From positions 62,001 through 126,000 of the forward strand of contig JAUIKS010000016.1 of NCBI GenBank assembly GCA_030430565.1: DNA of 64,000 bases. Direction: 5' to 3'. Both the position numbers and the translations under genes were made by a program. The DNA comes from Polyangia bacterium. GTDB taxonomy: Bacteria; Myxococcota_A; Polyangia; Nannocystales; Nannocystaceae. How positions within the stretch are numbered: position 1 is the first letter of the stretch; each line of letters begins with the position of its first letter. Shown here in pieces: positions 17,023 to 24,147 of the stretch. The notes under the pieces are model-generated. The model ran no database searches, had not been told where the DNA came from, and saw nothing but the letters and a program-made list of their open reading frames with translations.

Positions 17023-17085
17023 GGGTCTCTCCGAAACGATAGGTGCCTCTCGGGTCTTGCTAGGCGAGGGGAGCGACGGGCCCGA

Positions 17086-17454
17086 TCAGTGGCGTCGCTC
17101 CGCCCACGCCGCGAGCGTGGCGATGGTCGCGCGAGCGACGAGCGCGAGCTCTCGCGCGCCTCGGTCCAGCGCGTCGTCCGCGGGCCAGTCACGCGCGTTG
17201 TCGTCGACCAGCGCGCGCATCCGCTTGCAGCGGGTGACGAGATCGTCGAGGCCGAGGTTCGCGGAGGAGCCGCGCAGCGTGTGGAGGCCGCGCCGCAGCG
17301 CGAGCACGTCGCGCCGCGCGACCGCGTTCACGAGCGCGTCGACGTACGCGGGGGCCTGCTCGAGGTACGCGAGCACCAGCGCCCGCCCGATGTCGTCGCC
17401 GACGCCGAGGACCTGAAGTCGCCTCCGCAGATGAAGAAGTGTTTGATCGGACAT
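17086..17454 (-). CDS. Free histidine phosphotransfer (Hpt) protein
   Basis: A 122-residue all-helical protein with the Hpt signature RRGLHTLRGSSANLGLDDL, in which the His is the phosphate carrier, followed by a helix with CKRMRAL. Hpt proteins relay phosphate between receiver domains. The window's hybrid kinase (3176-5470) has two receivers and no Hpt, and the gene directly downstream encodes a receiver protein, so this is a reasonable link between them; that is inference. The start codon lies inside a GACATGTC palindrome, and a second copy of the palindrome is 180 bases further upstream. The ATG was chosen because it begins MSDQTLLHLRRRL at the first amphipathic helix. Confidence 0.85.
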   Translation of the reverse strand: MSDQTLLHLRRRLQVLGVGDDIGRALVLAYLEQAPAYVDALVNAVARRDVLALRRGLHTLRGSSANLGLDDLVTRCKRMRALVDDNARDWPADDALDRGARELALVARATIATLAAWAERRH

Positions 17455-17457
17455 GTC
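17450..17457. promoter_or_regulatory. GACATGTC palindrome over the Hpt start codon
   Basis: Perfect palindrome that contains the ATG of the Hpt gene. A protein bound here would block translation initiation or transcription; or the match may partly reflect the coding sequence (MS...). Confidence 0.3.
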
Positions 17458-17633
17458 AGCCGGGGCGCGCGTCGCTGCGGCGTAGCGAGCTCGAGACCCG
17501 CCGATTGTAGCGCCTTCGACGTGCCCGGCGCGAGCGTGTTGACGCGCGCGGCCGTCGACGGAGCTCGCGGCCTCCGGGAATTTTTTGCGCAGGCCGCCGC
17601 GCCCGCGCGCGCGCGCTCGATTATGACTAATGA

Positions 17634-17641
17634 GACATGTC
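17634..17641. promoter_or_regulatory. GACATGTC palindrome in the Hpt upstream region
   Basis: Second perfect copy, about 180 bases upstream of the Hpt start, in the 221-base gap before the acyltransferase stop codon. The gap also holds an A/T run at 17581-17586 (AAAAAA on the minus strand) and no gene that I can support. Confidence 0.3.
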
Positions 17642-17675
17642 GGTGGGCTCGGGCTCGTGTGAGGCGGACGCTGAC

Positions 17676-18668
17676 TCAGCCCGCACGATCTCCGACCCAG
17701 CGATCGATCTTGATCCACTCCTCGTACAGCCAGCGCCGGCGACCCGCGTCGTCGCGCGGGATCGCGGCGGCCCGGACGCGCCACAGCTTGACCTGGAGCG
17801 GGCTGCTGATCAGCGAGCCGTTGAAGGCGTCGGCGAGCGTACGCACGCGGTCGAGGCCGACGTGGGCGAAGAGCACGACGTCGAGCTCGGGGGCGCGCTC
17901 GAGCAGCGCCAGCACGCCGCCGGAGTGGGGCGGGAGCGTGTGGTGGAGCGCGCGAGCCTGGGCCAGCAGCGGATCGCCGCGCCGCTCGAGCGAGGCGATC
18001 CGGCGGGCGTGTCGTCGGGGCGAGAAGCGCGTGCCCTCGGGGTAGAGGACGATCACGTTGTTGTCTTGGAGGTCGTCGAGCAGCGCGGTGATCTGCGCGA
18101 TGTCGCGGGCCCCGGCGCCGCGCTCGATGAACGCGTTGGGGACGCGCTGCCCGTGGACGTCGAGGCAGGGGTCCCACAGCAGCTCGCGCTTGAGCACGTA
18201 GCGCGCCTGGTGCCCGAAGGGCGTCACCGCGACCATCATCGGGAGCACCGTGTCGGCGGTGCTGGCGTGGCGCGCGAGCAAGAGGACCGGGCCGGGGCGC
18301 ATGCTCTCAGCGCCCTCGACCTCGAGCGACATCGAGTAGAGCGCGATCATCCCGCGGCAGAGCGCGCCGGTCCACGCGCTCTGGACCCCGTAGCTGAGAT
18401 CGCGGTAGCGCGACGCGCGGAGCAGGGGTCGCGCGAGCCACAGCCCGAGCATCGCCAAGAGCCCCCAGGACTCGCACAGCAGCAGCCACAGCACGAACAC
18501 GACGCCGCGCGTCATCGCCAAGCGAGCGCGCCTGATCCGATCGATCGCGATCGTGCACAGCAGGATCACAGGCGCGAGCGCGAAGGCGACGGCGGTCAGA
18601 AGGTAGACGAGCGGGAAGGTCAGCGCGCGCCTGCGCCATCGCCCGGTGTCCCGGAAGCCCTCGACCAT
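17676..18668 (-). CDS. PlsC-like lysophospholipid acyltransferase
   Basis: A membrane-bound acyltransferase that would add a fatty acyl chain to a lysophosphatidic acid-type acceptor. Two N-terminal hydrophobic segments (PLVYLLTAVAFALAPVILL and VVFVLWLLLCESWGLLAMLGLWL) are followed by the family motifs: the catalytic HxxxxD as HASTAD, and the phosphate-binding motif as YPEGTRFS. Length (330) and the hydrophobic N-terminus resemble the AGPAT4-type long-form acyltransferases rather than the short bacterial PlsC. The gene lies 24 bases downstream of the SLOG gene on the same strand and may be co-transcribed with it. ATG start precedes the first membrane helix. Confidence 0.9.
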   Translation of the reverse strand: MVEGFRDTGRWRRRALTFPLVYLLTAVAFALAPVILLCTIAIDRIRRARLAMTRGVVFVLWLLLCESWGLLAMLGLWLARPLLRASRYRDLSYGVQSAWTGALCRGMIALYSMSLEVEGAESMRPGPVLLLARHASTADTVLPMMVAVTPFGHQARYVLKRELLWDPCLDVHGQRVPNAFIERGAGARDIAQITALLDDLQDNNVIVLYPEGTRFSPRRHARRIASLERRGDPLLAQARALHHTLPPHSGGVLALLERAPELDVVLFAHVGLDRVRTLADAFNGSLISSPLQVKLWRVRAAAIPRDDAGRRRWLYEEWIKIDRWVGDRAG

Positions 18669-18692
18669 GGGGCGATAGTAGCAACCCCGTGC

Positions 18693-19199
18693 TCAGCGAG
18701 CGTCGGCGGTAGCGAGCCACTGCGGCCAGACGTTGCGCACGGGGACGCGGCGCTTCTCGGCCGAGCGAACCGTCGAGAACGTCCCGCCGCCGCGCGACCC
18801 ATCCCACAGAGCGACGAGGAGCTCGGCGCGCTCGACCATCCAGCGATCGCGGCGGTGGTAGGCGCCGGGGCTCGGCGACTCGGAGAGACGCACGACCTCG
18901 GCGGCGCGCTCGAGCAGCGCGCGGAGTCGTCGGCGCTGCGCGTCGGGCCAGCGCGCGTCAGCTCCCGGGAACGGGAGGACGGCGACGAAGGGGATCGTAG
19001 CGCGGTCGCAGGCCTCCGCGATCGCGAGGTCCCAGCCCTGCGCCATCCCGGTGAGGACGCGGGCGGGCGCGAGCTCGCTGAGGACCGCCTCGGCGACGCG
19101 CGCGAGCCGGCGCTCGACCGCGTCGGTGTAGCCGCCGAGCCGCGGCGGTCGGTGACCGGTGACGGCGACGGTCGCGGGTTGTTGGGAGGAGCTGGTCAC
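18693..19199 (-). CDS. SLOG-family (DUF1273/YpsA-like) nucleotide-binding protein
   Basis: A 168-residue Rossmann-like protein. The opening TGHRPPRLGGY, the middle TGMAQGWDLAIAEA and FVAVLPFPG, and the end ALWDGSRGGGT with the following basic helix all match the SLOG superfamily, in particular the DUF1273/YpsA group, whose pocket binds a nucleotide or nucleotide-derived ligand. Relatives are found as stand-alone stress proteins and as sensors in some conflict systems. Here the neighbours are the PlsC-like acyltransferase and an SRPBCC protein, with no sign of a defence island. The start is taken at the first in-frame ATG before TVAVTGHR. Confidence 0.8.
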   Translation of the reverse strand: MTSSSQQPATVAVTGHRPPRLGGYTDAVERRLARVAEAVLSELAPARVLTGMAQGWDLAIAEACDRATIPFVAVLPFPGADARWPDAQRRRLRALLERAAEVVRLSESPSPGAYHRRDRWMVERAELLVALWDGSRGGGTFSTVRSAEKRRVPVRNVWPQWLATADAR

Positions 19200-19244
19200 G
19201 GTCCCGTCGAGCAGGACGAGGATGACACGCGGACGCGCGGCGCG

Positions 19245-19667
19245 TCAGCTCGCGGCCTCGGCCCGGCGCTTGAGGCCGGCGACGAAGGCCTCGAAGGGCT
19301 CCGTCATGTCTGGGAGCGAGCGCCCGATGAGCACGAGCATCGGGCCGCTGAAGACCTCGCGGACCGTGAACTCGACGCCCTCGCCGGACTCGGCCAGCGA
19401 GAACGTGCGCTCGCCCTTAAACAGCCCGAGCGGCATCCCGCCGGTCCACGCCATGTGCTTGTTGGGCTCGAATTCGCTGACCTTGACCGGGAACGCGCGC
19501 CCCGGCGCGAGCTTGGTGAAGGCCTTGATCTTCTGCCCCGGCGCGATCGTGCCCTCGATCCGCTCGCAGTACGGATCCCACTCGGGGTAGCTCGCGCCGT
19601 CGGTGAGGATCGACCAGATCGTCTCGGGCGCGGCGTTGATGGTCGTGGTGGCCTTGAATTCTTTCAC
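19245..19667 (-). CDS. SRPBCC (START-like) ligand-binding domain protein
   Basis: A 140-residue single-domain protein of the SRPBCC fold, a deep hydrophobic pocket used by polyketide cyclases, lipid-transfer proteins and related proteins. Landmarks are the first strand KEFKATTTINAAPETIWSIL, then YPEWDPYCERIEG, and the final helix SLPDMTEPFEAFVAGLKRRAEA. I take GTG 19667 because GGGAG lies six bases before it and the fold begins there; ATG at 19709 in the same frame would add 14 residues without family similarity. The 285 bases upstream contain no gene that I can support. Ligand unknown. Confidence 0.78.
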   Translation of the reverse strand: MKEFKATTTINAAPETIWSILTDGASYPEWDPYCERIEGTIAPGQKIKAFTKLAPGRAFPVKVSEFEPNKHMAWTGGMPLGLFKGERTFSLAESGEGVEFTVREVFSGPMLVLIGRSLPDMTEPFEAFVAGLKRRAEAAS

Positions 19668-19953
19668 GCGTGGCTCCCTGCTGCCTGTCGTGGCGACGCT
19701 CGGGGTCATGTTCGACAACGCGCGGAGAGCTCGTCAAGCGCGGAGTCGCGCGAAAATGATCGCGTCGTCGCGCCGGGGTCAGCATATGCGGCTTGTTCGA
19801 GAGCGCGCGGGCCGGACAAGCTGCAGCCGTGGATGCCCTGTCGCGCGCGCCCCTCGTGACCGTCTTCCTCGTCGGCGAGCAGCCGATCGTGTCTACGTCG
19901 GGGTCCGACGCACCCGCCGTTTTTGACTGACTGACCGACGAACGATCGCGTGA

Positions 19954-20427
19954 TCAGGGCAGCGCGGGCGTGCCGTAGAGGGGCGCGTCGGCGCCGGTCG
20001 TCGCGGTGGTCGAGCCGGCGGTCTCGGAGTCCGAGTCGGTGTCGGTGTCGCCGGTCGTCTCGGTCTCGCCCGCGGTTGAGCCCGAGCTGGAGCTGGAGCT
20101 CGAGCTGCTGGAGCTGGAGCTGGAGCTGGTCGTCCCCGGCGCGGCGGTGGTGCCGGTGCCGCCCTCGGTGCCCGCGGTCGTCGATGACGTCGAGCCCCCC
20201 GGGTTCGTGCCGGTCGAGACCGAGTCAGTCGCGGGGACGCCGTAGACGGCGTTGGAGTCGATCCCGCCGTTACCGCAGCCGATCAGCGAGAGCCCCATGA
20301 GGACGGCGACGGAGGTCGGCGCGACGCGGCCGCCGGGGGAGAGCATCGGCGCGCCGCAGTGCGGGCAGTCGCGCTCGTGCGCGCGCGCGTGCAGGTGACA
20401 AGAGGGGCAGGCGATCATCTTCTCCAC
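19954..20427 (-). CDS. Tandem paralogue 4: zinc-ribbon plus lipobox protein with Ser-rich tail
   Basis: A 157-residue protein of an unrecognised family with four members in tandem here. Residues 7-24 are a small zinc ribbon (CPSC, ten residues, CPHC). Then PGGRVAPTSV and a hydrophobic stretch ending in GLSLIGC, which reads as a lipobox with Cys51. The rest is low complexity Ser/Thr/Gly with a run of 15 serines, and contains the family motif twice: AVYGVPATDS just after the lipobox and PLYGTPALP at the very end. GTG start with GGGAG six bases upstream. A promoter-like signature lies just before it. Function unknown: probably a small surface lipoprotein, though the ribbon sits on the cytoplasmic side of the signal, which is odd. 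Confidence 0.75.
   Translation of the reverse strand: MEKMIACPSCHLHARAHERDCPHCGAPMLSPGGRVAPTSVAVLMGLSLIGCGNGGIDSNAVYGVPATDSVSTGTNPGGSTSSTTAGTEGGTGTTAAPGTTSSSSSSSSSSSSSSSGSTAGETETTGDTDTDSDSETAGSTTATTGADAPLYGTPALP
20084..20129 (+). repeat. GAGCTG-type hexamer repeat encoding a serine run
   Basis: Alternating GAGCTG/GAGCTC units on the plus strand encode a run of 15 serines (TCC/AGC alternation) in tandem paralogue 4. The six-base unit keeps frame, so length may vary between strains. Confidence 0.75.
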
Positions 20428-20450
20428 GGCGAACTCCCGATATTGACTGG

Positions 20451-20477
20451 GTACTACGGGCGCGGCGCGCAGATCAA
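20451..20477 (-). promoter_or_regulatory. Promoter-like element TTGATC-N15-TAGTAC before tandem paralogue 4
   Basis: TTGATC, 15 bases, TAGTAC, ending 23 bases before the GTG start. Two further genes of the array have the same element with the same spacing and the same flanks (AG before, CCCA after). Confidence 0.55.
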
Positions 20478-20502
20478 CTCCTCGTGCGGTCGCGTCGGCG
20501 GA

Positions 20503-20925
20503 CTACGGGAGCGCGGGCGAGCCGTAGAGCGCGGTGGTCGAGCCCGCGGTGCCGACCGTCGGATCGGTGTCGCTGGTGGTCTCGGTCTCGCCCGTCGTCT
20601 CGGTGTCGCCGGTGGTCGAGCTCGACGTGGGCGCGCCCGTCGTGCCCTCCGTCGTGGTGGTGCCGCTCGAGCCCCCCTCGGTCGCGTCGGTGGTGGTGCC
20701 GTCCGTGTCCTCGGTGGTGGTGACGTCGGAGTCCGACTCCGTGACAGGCGCGCCGTAGAGCGCCGTCGTCCCGCAGCCCATCAACGTGAGGCCCATGAGG
20801 ACGGCGACCGAGGTCGGCGCGACGCGTCCTCCGGGCGTGCGCAGCGGCGCGCCGCAGTGCGGGCAGTCGCGCTCGTGCGCGCGCGTGTGAAGATGGCAAG
20901 AAGGACAGGCGATCAGCGTCTCCAC
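20503..20925 (-). CDS. Tandem paralogue 3: zinc-ribbon plus lipobox protein
   Basis: A 140-residue member of the same unrecognised family. The first 51 residues are nearly the same as in paralogue 4: ribbon Cys7/10/21/24, RVAPTSVAVLMG, lipobox LTLMGC. The motif ALYGAP follows directly after the lipobox, and the protein ends in ALYGSPALP. Between the two is a Thr/Ser/Gly/Glu linker. GTG start with GGGAG seven to eight bases upstream and the shared promoter-like element before that. The conserved N-terminus and the two LYG motifs against a freely varying linker suggest selection on both ends. Confidence 0.75.
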   Translation of the reverse strand: METLIACPSCHLHTRAHERDCPHCGAPLRTPGGRVAPTSVAVLMGLTLMGCGTTALYGAPVTESDSDVTTTEDTDGTTTDATEGGSSGTTTTEGTTGAPTSSSTTGDTETTGETETTSDTDPTVGTAGSTTALYGSPALP

Positions 20926-20948
20926 GGCGTGCTCCCGACGCAGATTGG

Positions 20949-20975
20949 GTACTACGTCCGCGGCCCGGAGATCAA
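20949..20975 (-). promoter_or_regulatory. Promoter-like element TTGATC-N15-TAGTAC before tandem paralogue 3
   Basis: Same hexamers and 15-base spacing as before paralogue 4, ending 23 bases before the start codon; the spacer is G+C-rich (CGGGCCGCGG core). Confidence 0.55.
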
Positions 20976-20983
20976 CTTCCCCG

Positions 20984-21079
20984 GGCCGGCGTATTCGCGC
21001 TGGTTATGGATCGGCGGTCTCGGCCGCGCCGTAGAGCGGCTGGCCGCCGGTCGTGGGCCCGGTGGTCGCGGTGTCGCCC
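20984..21079 (+). repeat. 96-bp direct repeat, copy 1 (3' end of tandem paralogue 2)
   Basis: Covers the last codons and downstream flank of paralogue 2. It differs from copy 2 at 21593-21688 at only about two or three positions, indicating recent duplication or gene conversion. Confidence 0.8.
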
Positions 21080-21534
21080 CCGGTCTCGGTGCCGCCCTCG
21101 GTCTCGGCGTCGCCCTCGGTCTCGCAGCCCGAGTCGGACTCGCTCGCGGTCTCGCAGTCCCCGGTCGAGCTGCCCGGGGTCGTCGTGTCGGCGGTCGAGG
21201 TCGAGGTCGCGGGGTCGGTGCTCGCGGTCGAGGTCGCGGGCTCGGAGTCGGTGCTCGCGGTCGAGGTCGCGGGAGCGGGGCCGCCGCTGGTCGACGGGAC
21301 CCCGTAGAGCGTGGCGGTCTCGGGCCCGGTCGAGACCGCGGCGCTGTTGGAGCTGGACTCGGTGCCCGCGCCAGCGTCGCCGCAGCCCATCAGCGTGAGG
21401 CCCATGAGGACGGCGACGGAGGTCGGCGCGACGCGTCCTCCGGGGGCGCGCAGCGGCGCGCCGCAGCGCGGGCAGTCGCGCTCGTGCGCGCGCGCGTGAA
21501 GATGGCAGGCAGGACAGGCGATCAGCGTCTCCAC
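21004..21534 (-). CDS. Tandem paralogue 2: zinc-ribbon plus lipobox protein
   Basis: The longest family member (176 residues). Ribbon CPAC...CPRC, the same PGGRVAPTSVAVLMG stretch, lipobox LTLMGC, then TLYGVPSTSG after about 25 residues and PLYGAAETADP at the C-terminus. The linker holds ATSTASTD-type repeats and two pairs of Cys (GDCETASESDSGCET) shared with paralogue 1, which could form a disulphide outside the cell. GTG start with GGGAG upstream. It is co-directional with the other three copies, each with its own leader, so they may be separately transcribed. Confidence 0.75.
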   Translation of the reverse strand: METLIACPACHLHARAHERDCPRCGAPLRAPGGRVAPTSVAVLMGLTLMGCGDAGAGTESSSNSAAVSTGPETATLYGVPSTSGGPAPATSTASTDSEPATSTASTDPATSTSTADTTTPGSSTGDCETASESDSGCETEGDAETEGGTETGGDTATTGPTTGGQPLYGAAETADP

Positions 21535-21557
21535 GGCGTGCTCCCGACATGAGCTGG

Positions 21558-21584
21558 GTACTACGTCCCCGGCTCGAGGAGCAA
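21558..21584 (-). promoter_or_regulatory. Promoter-like element TTGCTC-N15-TAGTAC before tandem paralogue 2
   Basis: As in the other two copies, with one base changed in the left hexamer; spacing to the start codon is also the same. Confidence 0.5.
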
Positions 21585-21592
21585 CTTCCTGC

Positions 21593-21688
21593 GGCCGGCG
21601 AATTCGCGCTGGTTATGGATCGGCGGTCTCGGCCGCGCCGTAGAGCGGCTGGCCGCCGGTCATGGGCCCGGTGGTCGCGGTGTCGCCC
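21593..21688 (+). repeat. 96-bp direct repeat, copy 2 (3' end of tandem paralogue 1)
   Basis: Near-identical partner of 20984-21079. It spans the stop codon and about 76 coding bases of paralogue 1, including the codons for PLYGAAETADP. Confidence 0.8.
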
Positions 21689-22098
21689 TCGGTCTCGGTG
21701 CCGGTCTCGGTCTCGCAGCCCGAGTCAGAGTCGCTCTCGGTCTCGCAGCTCGTGTCGCCGGTCGAGCTGCCCTCGCTGGTCGTCGTGCCCGTTGTCGTGG
21801 TCGCGCCGCCGCTGGAGCCGGTGCCCGCGGTCGAGGTCGTGGGGTCGGGGCCGGACGAGGGGACCCCGTAGAGCGCGGTGGTGTTGGGCGCGGTCGAGAC
21901 CGCGTTGCTGTCGGACTCGGACTCCGTGCCGGTGCCGGCGTCGCCGCAGCCCATCAGCGAGAGGCCCATGAGCAGCGCGATCGAGGTCTGGGCGACGCGC
22001 CCGCCGCTGTCGCGCACGGGCGCGCCGCAGTGGGGGCACGCGCGCTCGCGCGTGCGCACGTGAAGATGGCAAGAAGGACAGGCCAGTAACTTCTTCAT
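21613..22098 (-). CDS. Tandem paralogue 1: zinc-ribbon plus lipobox protein
   Basis: A 161-residue member and the first of the array in the direction of transcription. It starts at an ATG (MKKLLACPSC) where the other three use GTG, and has the most diverged ribbon region (HVRTRERACPHC). Lipobox LSLMGC, ALYGVPSSGP, a Thr/Ser/Gly linker with two Cys pairs, and the end PLYGAAETADP follow. The region upstream lacks the TTGATC-N15-TAGTAC element and instead has a TCTAGAATCTAG stretch that contains a TAGAAT possible -10. This copy may be the founder or may be controlled differently. Confidence 0.75.
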   Translation of the reverse strand: MKKLLACPSCHLHVRTRERACPHCGAPVRDSGGRVAQTSIALLMGLSLMGCGDAGTGTESESDSNAVSTAPNTTALYGVPSSGPDPTTSTAGTGSSGGATTTTGTTTSEGSSTGDTSCETESDSDSGCETETGTETEGDTATTGPMTGGQPLYGAAETADP

Positions 22099-22230
22099 AA
22101 CGAGCTAGATTCTAGACGCTCGCGGGTCCGCGGCGGGGCGCCGGGGCACGAAGATGCTGCCGGCTCGCGGGCGCCTGTCGCCGACGTCCGCAGGTCTCGA
22201 TTGCGGGGGACGCACGCGCGCGTCGGCGGG

Positions 22231-22236
22231 TATGAT
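22231..22236 (+). promoter_or_regulatory. Possible -10 box for the acyl-CoA ligase gene
   Basis: TATGAT nine bases before the ATG at 22246; no convincing -35. It fits the short-leader pattern seen at several genes here. Confidence 0.3.
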
Positions 22237-22245
22237 CGCGGCGCC

Positions 22246-23781
22246 ATGATCGTCCCGCTGTGTCTCGGTGATTTCCTGCGGAGAGCCGCGCTCGTCTACG
22301 GCGATCGCGTGGCCGTGGTCGACGAGCGCGCGCAGCCGGCCGCCCCGCTCGAGGATTTGACCTACGCGCGGATGGCCGCGCTCGCGCGCGCGCAGGCGGC
22401 CGGTCTCGATCGCCTGGGCGTGGGCGAGGGCGACCGCGTCGCGATCGTCTCGCACAACAGCGCCCGGCTGCTGAGCTCGTTCTTCGGCGTCACCGCCTAC
22501 GGGCGCGTGCTCGTGCCGATCAACTACCGGCTCAACGCCGTCGAGATCGACTACATCGTCAAGCACTGCGGCGCGTCGATGCTGCTGGTCGACCCCGCGC
22601 TCGCGGAGTCGCTGGCGGACGTGCAGTGCGAGCGCAAGTTCGTGCTCGGTCGCGAGAGCGACGCGCTGCTCTACGCCCACGACGTGGAGCCGCGGCCGTG
22701 GACGCCGCGCGAGGACGCGTCGGCGACGATCAACTACACGAGCGGCACGACCGCGCGGCCCAAGGGCGTCGAGCAGACCCACCGCAGCCTGTGGCTCAAC
22801 GCGACGGTCTTCGGCCTGCACGCGGGGGTCTCGGACCGCGACGTCTACCTGCACACGCTGCCGATGTTTCACTGCAACGGCTGGGGGATGCCCTTCGTGC
22901 TCACGGGGATGGGGGCGCGGCACATCGTCCTGCGCAAGATCGACGGCGCCGAGATCCTGCGGCGCGTGCAGGCCCACGGCGTCACGCTGATGTGCGGCGC
23001 GCCGGCGGTCGTCAACGCGGTGCTCGAGGCCGCGAGGCGCTGGGACGGGCCGATACCCGGGAGCGGGCGCCTGCGCGTCGTGGTCGCCGGGGCGCCGCCG
23101 CCGACCCAGATCATCGAGCAGGTCGAGACGGCGCTCGGCTGGGAATTTATCCAGATCTACGGGCTCACCGAGACCGCGCCGCTGTTGACGATCAACCGCA
23201 GCCGCGAGGAGTGGGACGCGCTCTCCCCGAGCGCGCGCGCGAAGAAGCTCGTGCGCGCGGGCGTGCCGACGCTGGGGGTCGAGATGCGGACCTCCGAGAG
23301 CGGCGAGGTGCTGGCCCGGGGCAACGTGGTCCTGCGGCAATATTGGGATGATCCGGAGGCGACCGAGGCCGCGCTCGCCGGCGGCTGGTTTCACACCGGC
23401 GACGGCGGCTTCATCGACGAGGAGGCGCACGTCCACATCACCGATCGCAAGAAGGACGTGATCATCTCGGGCGGCGAGAACGTCTCGTCGATCGAGGTCG
23501 AGGACGTGCTGTTCTCGCACGCGGCGGTCGCCGAGGTCGCGGTGATCGGGGTCCCCGACGAGAAGTGGGGCGAGACGGTGAAGGCGCTCGTGGTCCTTGC
23601 GCCAGGCGCCGCGGCCGACGAGCGCGCGCTGATCGACCACTGCCGCGAGCGCCTGGCGCACTACAAGTGCCCGACCTCGGTCGAGCTGCGCGACTCGCTG
23701 CCGCGCACGGCGACGGGCAAGCTGCAGAAGTTCAAGCTGCGCGAGCCCTACTGGCGCGGGCTCGGCAAGCGCGTCAATTGA
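22246..23781 (+). CDS. Acyl-CoA synthetase (AMP-forming), fatty-acid-CoA ligase-like
   Basis: A 511-residue ANL-superfamily enzyme that would adenylate a carboxylic acid and pass it to coenzyme A. The P-loop-like motif is NYTSGTTARPKGV, the A5 motif YGLTETAPL, the A7 motif GWFHTGDGGFIDEE, the hinge ITDRKKDVIISGGENVSSIEVE and the catalytic Lys in PRTATGKLQKF. FHCNGWGMPF is as in medium/long-chain fatty acid or acyl-CoA ligases of the FadD/AlkK type. No fused domain. The ATG start gives LGDFLRRAALVYGDRVAVV, the usual beginning; the frame is open for 15 codons upstream but without family sequence. A small oxygenase-like gene follows after 19 bases. The acid used cannot be told. Confidence 0.92.
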   Translation: MIVPLCLGDFLRRAALVYGDRVAVVDERAQPAAPLEDLTYARMAALARAQAAGLDRLGVGEGDRVAIVSHNSARLLSSFFGVTAYGRVLVPINYRLNAVEIDYIVKHCGASMLLVDPALAESLADVQCERKFVLGRESDALLYAHDVEPRPWTPREDASATINYTSGTTARPKGVEQTHRSLWLNATVFGLHAGVSDRDVYLHTLPMFHCNGWGMPFVLTGMGARHIVLRKIDGAEILRRVQAHGVTLMCGAPAVVNAVLEAARRWDGPIPGSGRLRVVVAGAPPPTQIIEQVETALGWEFIQIYGLTETAPLLTINRSREEWDALSPSARAKKLVRAGVPTLGVEMRTSESGEVLARGNVVLRQYWDDPEATEAALAGGWFHTGDGGFIDEEAHVHITDRKKDVIISGGENVSSIEVEDVLFSHAAVAEVAVIGVPDEKWGETVKALVVLAPGAAADERALIDHCRERLAHYKCPTSVELRDSLPRTATGKLQKFKLREPYWRGLGKRVN

Positions 23782-23800
23782 TCGAGCGAACGACCGGCTC

Positions 23801-24127
23801 GTGCGCGCGCGTTGGCAGGCAGGTCGGCAGGGGACCGGCTACGAGAAGCTGAAGCTGCTCGCGGCCTGGCGGGTCGACCTCTGGCTGCTGCGCTTCCCGC
23901 CGGGCTCGTGCATCCCCGCGCACCGCGACGAGGTCCCGCGCGGTCGGCATCTGCGGCTCAACCTCGTGCTGATCCCGGCCCGCCGCGGCGGCGAGTTCTC
24001 CTGCCCGGCGCCGCTGATCGACCGCCCGCGGGTCAAGCTGTTTCGCTCCGATCTGCACACCCACGCGGTCTCGCGCGTGGAGGAGGGGACGCGCTGGGTG
24101 CTGTCGTGCGGGCTGCTGCTGCCGTAG
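23801..24127 (+). CDS. Small double-stranded beta-helix protein, 2OG-Fe(II) oxygenase-like
   Basis: A 108-residue protein, short for its apparent fold. It has an HxD-like pair in CIPAHRDEVP, a strand RHLRLNLVLI, GGEFSCP, and near the end LHTHAVSRVEEGTRWVLSCGLLL, where a His followed about ten residues later by Arg corresponds to the distal iron ligand and the 2-oxoglutarate-binding Arg of prolyl-4-hydroxylase-like enzymes. If so, it is a minimal oxygenase core. A cupin-like protein is the alternative. It follows the acyl-CoA ligase after 19 bases and is probably co-transcribed. GTG start is the first in frame; no clear ribosome site. Confidence 0.6.
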   Translation: MRARWQAGRQGTGYEKLKLLAAWRVDLWLLRFPPGSCIPAHRDEVPRGRHLRLNLVLIPARRGGEFSCPAPLIDRPRVKLFRSDLHTHAVSRVEEGTRWVLSCGLLLP

Positions 24128-24137
24128 GAGCGCGTAC

Positions 24138-24147
24138 GGACATGTCC
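24138..24147. promoter_or_regulatory. GGACATGTCC perfect palindrome between convergent genes
   Basis: Ten-base palindrome between the stop codons of the oxygenase-like gene and the lipoprotein gene; the longest of four GACATGTC sites in the window. Placed between 3' ends it is not an obvious promoter operator. Confidence 0.3.

Noticed and set aside
18693..19199. SLOG protein considered as part of a defence system
   Set aside because: No effector, nuclease or TIR-like neighbour; next genes are a PlsC-like acyltransferase and an SRPBCC protein.
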